A stretch of 7,022 nt of DNA, from positions 1-7,022 of the forward strand of contig CAMEAW010000148.1 in the NCBI GenBank assembly GCA_945911685.1, written 5' to 3'. Of this stretch, positions 5,448 through 7,022 are shown piece by piece. Position 1 is the first letter of the stretch; each line of letters starts with the position of its first letter. Position numbers and translations under genes: made by a program. Origin of the DNA: Bordetella parapertussis. GTDB lineage: Bacteria > Pseudomonadota > Gammaproteobacteria > Burkholderiales > Burkholderiaceae_B. The notes beneath the pieces are model-generated. The model did no database searches and was not told the DNA's origin. It was given only the letters and a program-made list of their open reading frames with translations.

Positions 5448-6689
5448 TCAAGCCACGGTAACTTTTACCGTGTGTGACATCCACCCACTATTTAAGTAGC
5501 CCGCCGCATTTTCAGTCGATTGCGCCACTTGCTCAACGCCTGATTTTGTTGTGACACGGGTTGAAACATCATACTGGCCGGCTTTCAGGGTTGTTGCCAA
5601 GACAAACTGGCGCCAAGCGTACTTGCCCAAATCTGGTCCCACCAAGCGCGCGACCTGCCATGTTTTACCGCCATCCAGCGATACATCGACCTTGGCGATG
5701 TCTTCTAGGGCACCCATGGCCACGCCAGTGATTTGTACTGCACCCGCTTTGATCGGGCCATTATCAGGCGAGGGTGACGTCACCCAGGATTTAGCATCCA
5801 TGGTCCAAACCGCGGGCTGACTAGGATCGCCTTTTTGACCGACCGGTGACATCCGATATCCAGTTTTTTGAATGGCGGCTTGCGTCTGCTCTTTTGTGAA
5901 CGCCAAACGCTTGATGTACTTAATATTGTTCACGCCGCTGTAACCAGGGACAATCAAGCGCAGAGGGCCACCGTGCGCTAAAGGCATCGGTTCGCCATTC
6001 ATTTCCCAGGCCAGCATGGCATCTTGCATCGCGGCGAGGGGAACCGAGCGCTCGACCACCACGGCATTTGGATCAATGCCCTCTGGAAGCTTTTCACCAC
6101 CTGTGCCTGTCATGTACACCATTCCGGTAGAAACGCCGCCCAGCGCTTGAAGCACTTCGCGAACAGGTATGCCCGCCCACATGACACAGCCCGCTGCACC
6201 CGTATGCCATCTTGTGCCGCTCGGTTTGCCGGGAAACAAGCCGCGACCGTTGCCTGAACATTGCAACACCGTTGCCATGGTTTCGTACCCCATCTGCTTG
6301 AGATCAGCGATTGAAAGGGATTGTGGTTTGCCAACGCCTTCGACCGTGACTTTCCAGGCGTTGATATCGCCAATATCAGCCGCTGAGGGGGCAGGCAGAT
6401 TATTACGGATGAACAGGCGATCGCTTGGCGTGATGATGCTTGAGCCGATTGCTGAACGTTTGGTTTCAATCGTTGTCGGGGTGTGGATGATCATGCTGTC
6501 AGCGTGTTTCCAGCTGACATAGCTTGGTAACGGCTTTGCCGTGGCTGCCGCAGGGGCAACCGCGGCAGGGCTGGCAACAGGCGTAGCGGCTTGTGCATTG
6601 GCAGATCTTGAGTTGAGCCCAGCGGCGGCCACTAAACCAACGGTGGCACCTAGCAGATTTCGGCGTGTGATTTTGATTGAACTTGTCAT
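5448..6689 (-). CDS. sorA: Molybdopterin sulfite dehydrogenase catalytic subunit, SorA-like
   Basis: This 413-residue protein of the sulfite oxidase family oxidises sulfite to sulfate at a molybdenum cofactor in the periplasm. A Tat signal is visible: TRRNLLG (8-14), a hydrophobic stretch to about 25 and a cleavage site after ANA at Ala32. An Ala/Pro-rich linker follows (33-55). The oxidoreductase molybdopterin domain carries LQCSGNGRG (142-150) with Cys144 as the molybdenum ligand, then LAHGGPLRLIVPGYSGVNNIKYIKR in two segments (237-249 and 250-261). The C-terminal dimerisation domain contains VDVSLDGGKTWQVA (334-347). RNN (95-97) replaces the RNH of vertebrate sulfite oxidase and Starkeya SorA, leaving Asn97 where an active-site His is known. 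AGAGG 5 nt upstream sets the start. The small cytochrome gene downstream favours SorA over SoxC, the sulfane dehydrogenase subunit, which remains the main alternative. Confidence 0.92.
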   Translation of the reverse strand: MTSSIKITRRNLLGATVGLVAAAGLNSRSANAQAATPVASPAAVAPAAATAKPLPSYVSWKHADSMIIHTPTTIETKRSAIGSSIITPSDRLFIRNNLPAPSAADIGDINAWKVTVEGVGKPQSLSIADLKQMGYETMATVLQCSGNGRGLFPGKPSGTRWHTGAAGCVMWAGIPVREVLQALGGVSTGMVYMTGTGGEKLPEGIDPNAVVVERSVPLAAMQDAMLAWEMNGEPMPLAHGGPLRLIVPGYSGVNNIKYIKRLAFTKEQTQAAIQKTGYRMSPVGQKGDPSQPAVWTMDAKSWVTSPSPDNGPIKAGAVQITGVAMGALEDIAKVDVSLDGGKTWQVARLVGPDLGKYAWRQFVLATTLKAGQYDVSTRVTTKSGVEQVAQSTENAAGYLNSGWMSHTVKVTVA

Positions 6690-6792
6690 GATGACCTCTT
6701 GAGATATGAGCGCGGTAGTCGTTATCGGTAATGAGGTAAAGCTTGGAGCGCTTGCGGCGATAGGCTAGCCGTTTATTCGCTGTAGCACTGTG

Positions 6793-6873
6793 TCTAATAT
6801 TTAGCGGACTTAACGGTTGCTGAAGCGCTGCGGTGCAGTTTCTAATTTTAGCGGACTTAATGCTTAATGAAGC
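6793..6873. repeat. Two-copy imperfect direct repeat, 47-nt offset
   Basis: Copy one is 6793-6826 (34 nt) and copy two is 6841-6873 (33 nt). They share the exact 14-mer TTTAGCGGACTTAA, begin with TCTAAT and end with TGAAGC. Over the aligned length they differ by one gap and four substitutions. Weaker similarity runs into the spacer, as if a unit of about 47 bp had been duplicated. The copies sit 104-184 bases before the sorA start. Possible readings are twin binding sites for a regulator, tandem promoters or a decayed duplication. Confidence 0.85.
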
Positions 6874-6884
6874 AAAAAGTGCTT
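6861..6884. promoter_or_regulatory. Alternating TGCTT/AAGCA half-sites near the permease 3' end
   Basis: TGCTT (6861-6865), AAGCA (6870-6874) and TGCTT (6880-6884) are spaced by 4 and 5 bases, so the middle arm can pair with either neighbour. The second pairing is followed on the plus strand by TTT and overlaps the palindrome AAAAAG-TG-CTTTTT (6874-6887). On the minus strand it lies just past the permease stop and might be a weak terminator, or part of an operator overlapping repeat copy two. Confidence 0.3.
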
Positions 6885-6895
6885 TTTACACAGGC

Positions 6896-7021
6896 TCAGT
6901 GCTCCCCGCCCATTTTTTTGTGCTCGAAGCGGCTTAATAGGCGAACGAGTGGCCAAAGCAGGACGAGGTAGAAGATCGCTGCCAGCACGATGGGCGATGG
7001 GTTATAGACGAGCGACTGAGC
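6896..7021 (-). CDS. C-terminal end of a membrane permease, probably amino-acid ABC transporter type (truncated by window edge)
   Basis: Forty-one codons run from the window edge to a TGA at 6896-6898. A single hydrophobic segment (about residues 10-29 of the fragment, PIVLAAIFYLVLLWPLVRLL) is followed by a basic tail, SRFEHKKMGGEH. An end with YLxLxxPLxRLxSRxE is characteristic of HisM/GlnP-type polar amino-acid ABC permeases, where the last transmembrane helix is followed by an arginine-rich tail facing the cytoplasm. The EAA loop that would prove the family is outside the window. The gene is on the same strand as sorA, but 206 nt of non-coding sequence and a different role suggest a separate unit. 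Confidence 0.65.
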   Translation of the reverse strand, partial: AQSLVYNPSPIVLAAIFYLVLLWPLVRLLSRFEHKKMGGEH

Positions 7022-7022
7022 A

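Larger units (their letters stand above)
6690..6895 (-). promoter_or_regulatory. Non-coding leader/promoter region upstream of sorA
   Basis: These 206 bases lie between the permease stop and the sulfite dehydrogenase start and contain no plausible reading frame. They carry the direct repeats at 6793-6873 and the half-site cluster at 6861-6884. On the minus strand TAAAAT (6845-6850) and TAAATA (6798-6803), one in each repeat, resemble -10 boxes, but neither has a convincing -35 box at the right distance. The region is the natural place for the sorAB promoter; its exact position is not resolved. Confidence 0.5.

Noticed and set aside
6110..6469. Open frame of 119 codons on the minus strand inside sorA
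   Set aside because: It is an out-of-frame reading of the molybdopterin domain, which is fully conserved in the main frame.
5448..6689. Assignment of the molybdenum protein as SoxC
   Set aside because: SoxC normally pairs with a larger di-heme SoxD and other sox genes; here the partner is a cytochrome of about 81 mature residues and no sox gene is present. It is kept only as an alternative.
6793..6873. Direct repeats as CRISPR array or insertion-sequence ends
   Set aside because: There are only two diverged copies, in direct orientation, with a 14-nt spacer and no transposase or cas gene in view.

Overview
The window looks like a piece of a betaproteobacterial (probably Burkholderiales) chromosome. 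The clearest taxonomic clue is a periplasmic solute-binding protein of the Bug/TctC family, which is greatly expanded in that order. A SorAB-type sulfite dehydrogenase pair and a D-aminoacylase-type amidohydrolase fit the same background. This assignment is inferred from gene content only. Every gene I can support lies on the minus strand, so transcription runs from high to low coordinates. There are no RNA genes, insertion sequences, CRISPR arrays or regulator genes in view.

Reading in the direction of transcription, the window opens at 7021-6896 with the last 41 codons of a permease-like membrane protein, most like an amino-acid ABC transporter permease. A 206-nt non-coding stretch (6690-6895) follows. 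It holds an imperfect direct repeat with a 47-nt offset and a cluster of TGCTT/AAGCA half-sites. Next is a two-gene sulfite oxidation unit. It consists of a Tat-exported molybdopterin sulfite dehydrogenase (sorA-like, 5448-6689) and a small exported mono-heme cytochrome c (sorB-like, 5005-5340). A 10-bp stem-loop separates the two genes.

After a 92-nt gap comes what looks like a five-gene catabolic operon. It starts with a Bug solute-binding protein (3935-4912) and an N-acyl-D-amino-acid deacylase-like amidohydrolase (2116-3822). A second, amidohydrolase-2 family TIM-barrel protein (1165-2028) and a divergent short-chain dehydrogenase (386-1165) follow. It ends with the N-terminal third or so of an AMP-forming acyl-CoA synthetase (1-380, cut by the window edge). 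The last three genes are tightly coupled: TAATG overlap, then a 5-nt gap. The first two joints are looser, at 112 and 87 nt.

The gene set suggests periplasmic capture of an organic acid or amide, hydrolysis by one or both amidohydrolases, CoA activation and a redox or CoA-level step. The substrate cannot be read from the sequence. The most unusual point is that two adjacent enzymes depart from their families' textbook active sites. The dehydrogenase lacks the Ser-Tyr-Lys triad. The second amidohydrolase keeps HxH and the late Asp but has Phe and Arg where histidines are expected. I consider this cluster the best candidate in the window for undescribed chemistry.
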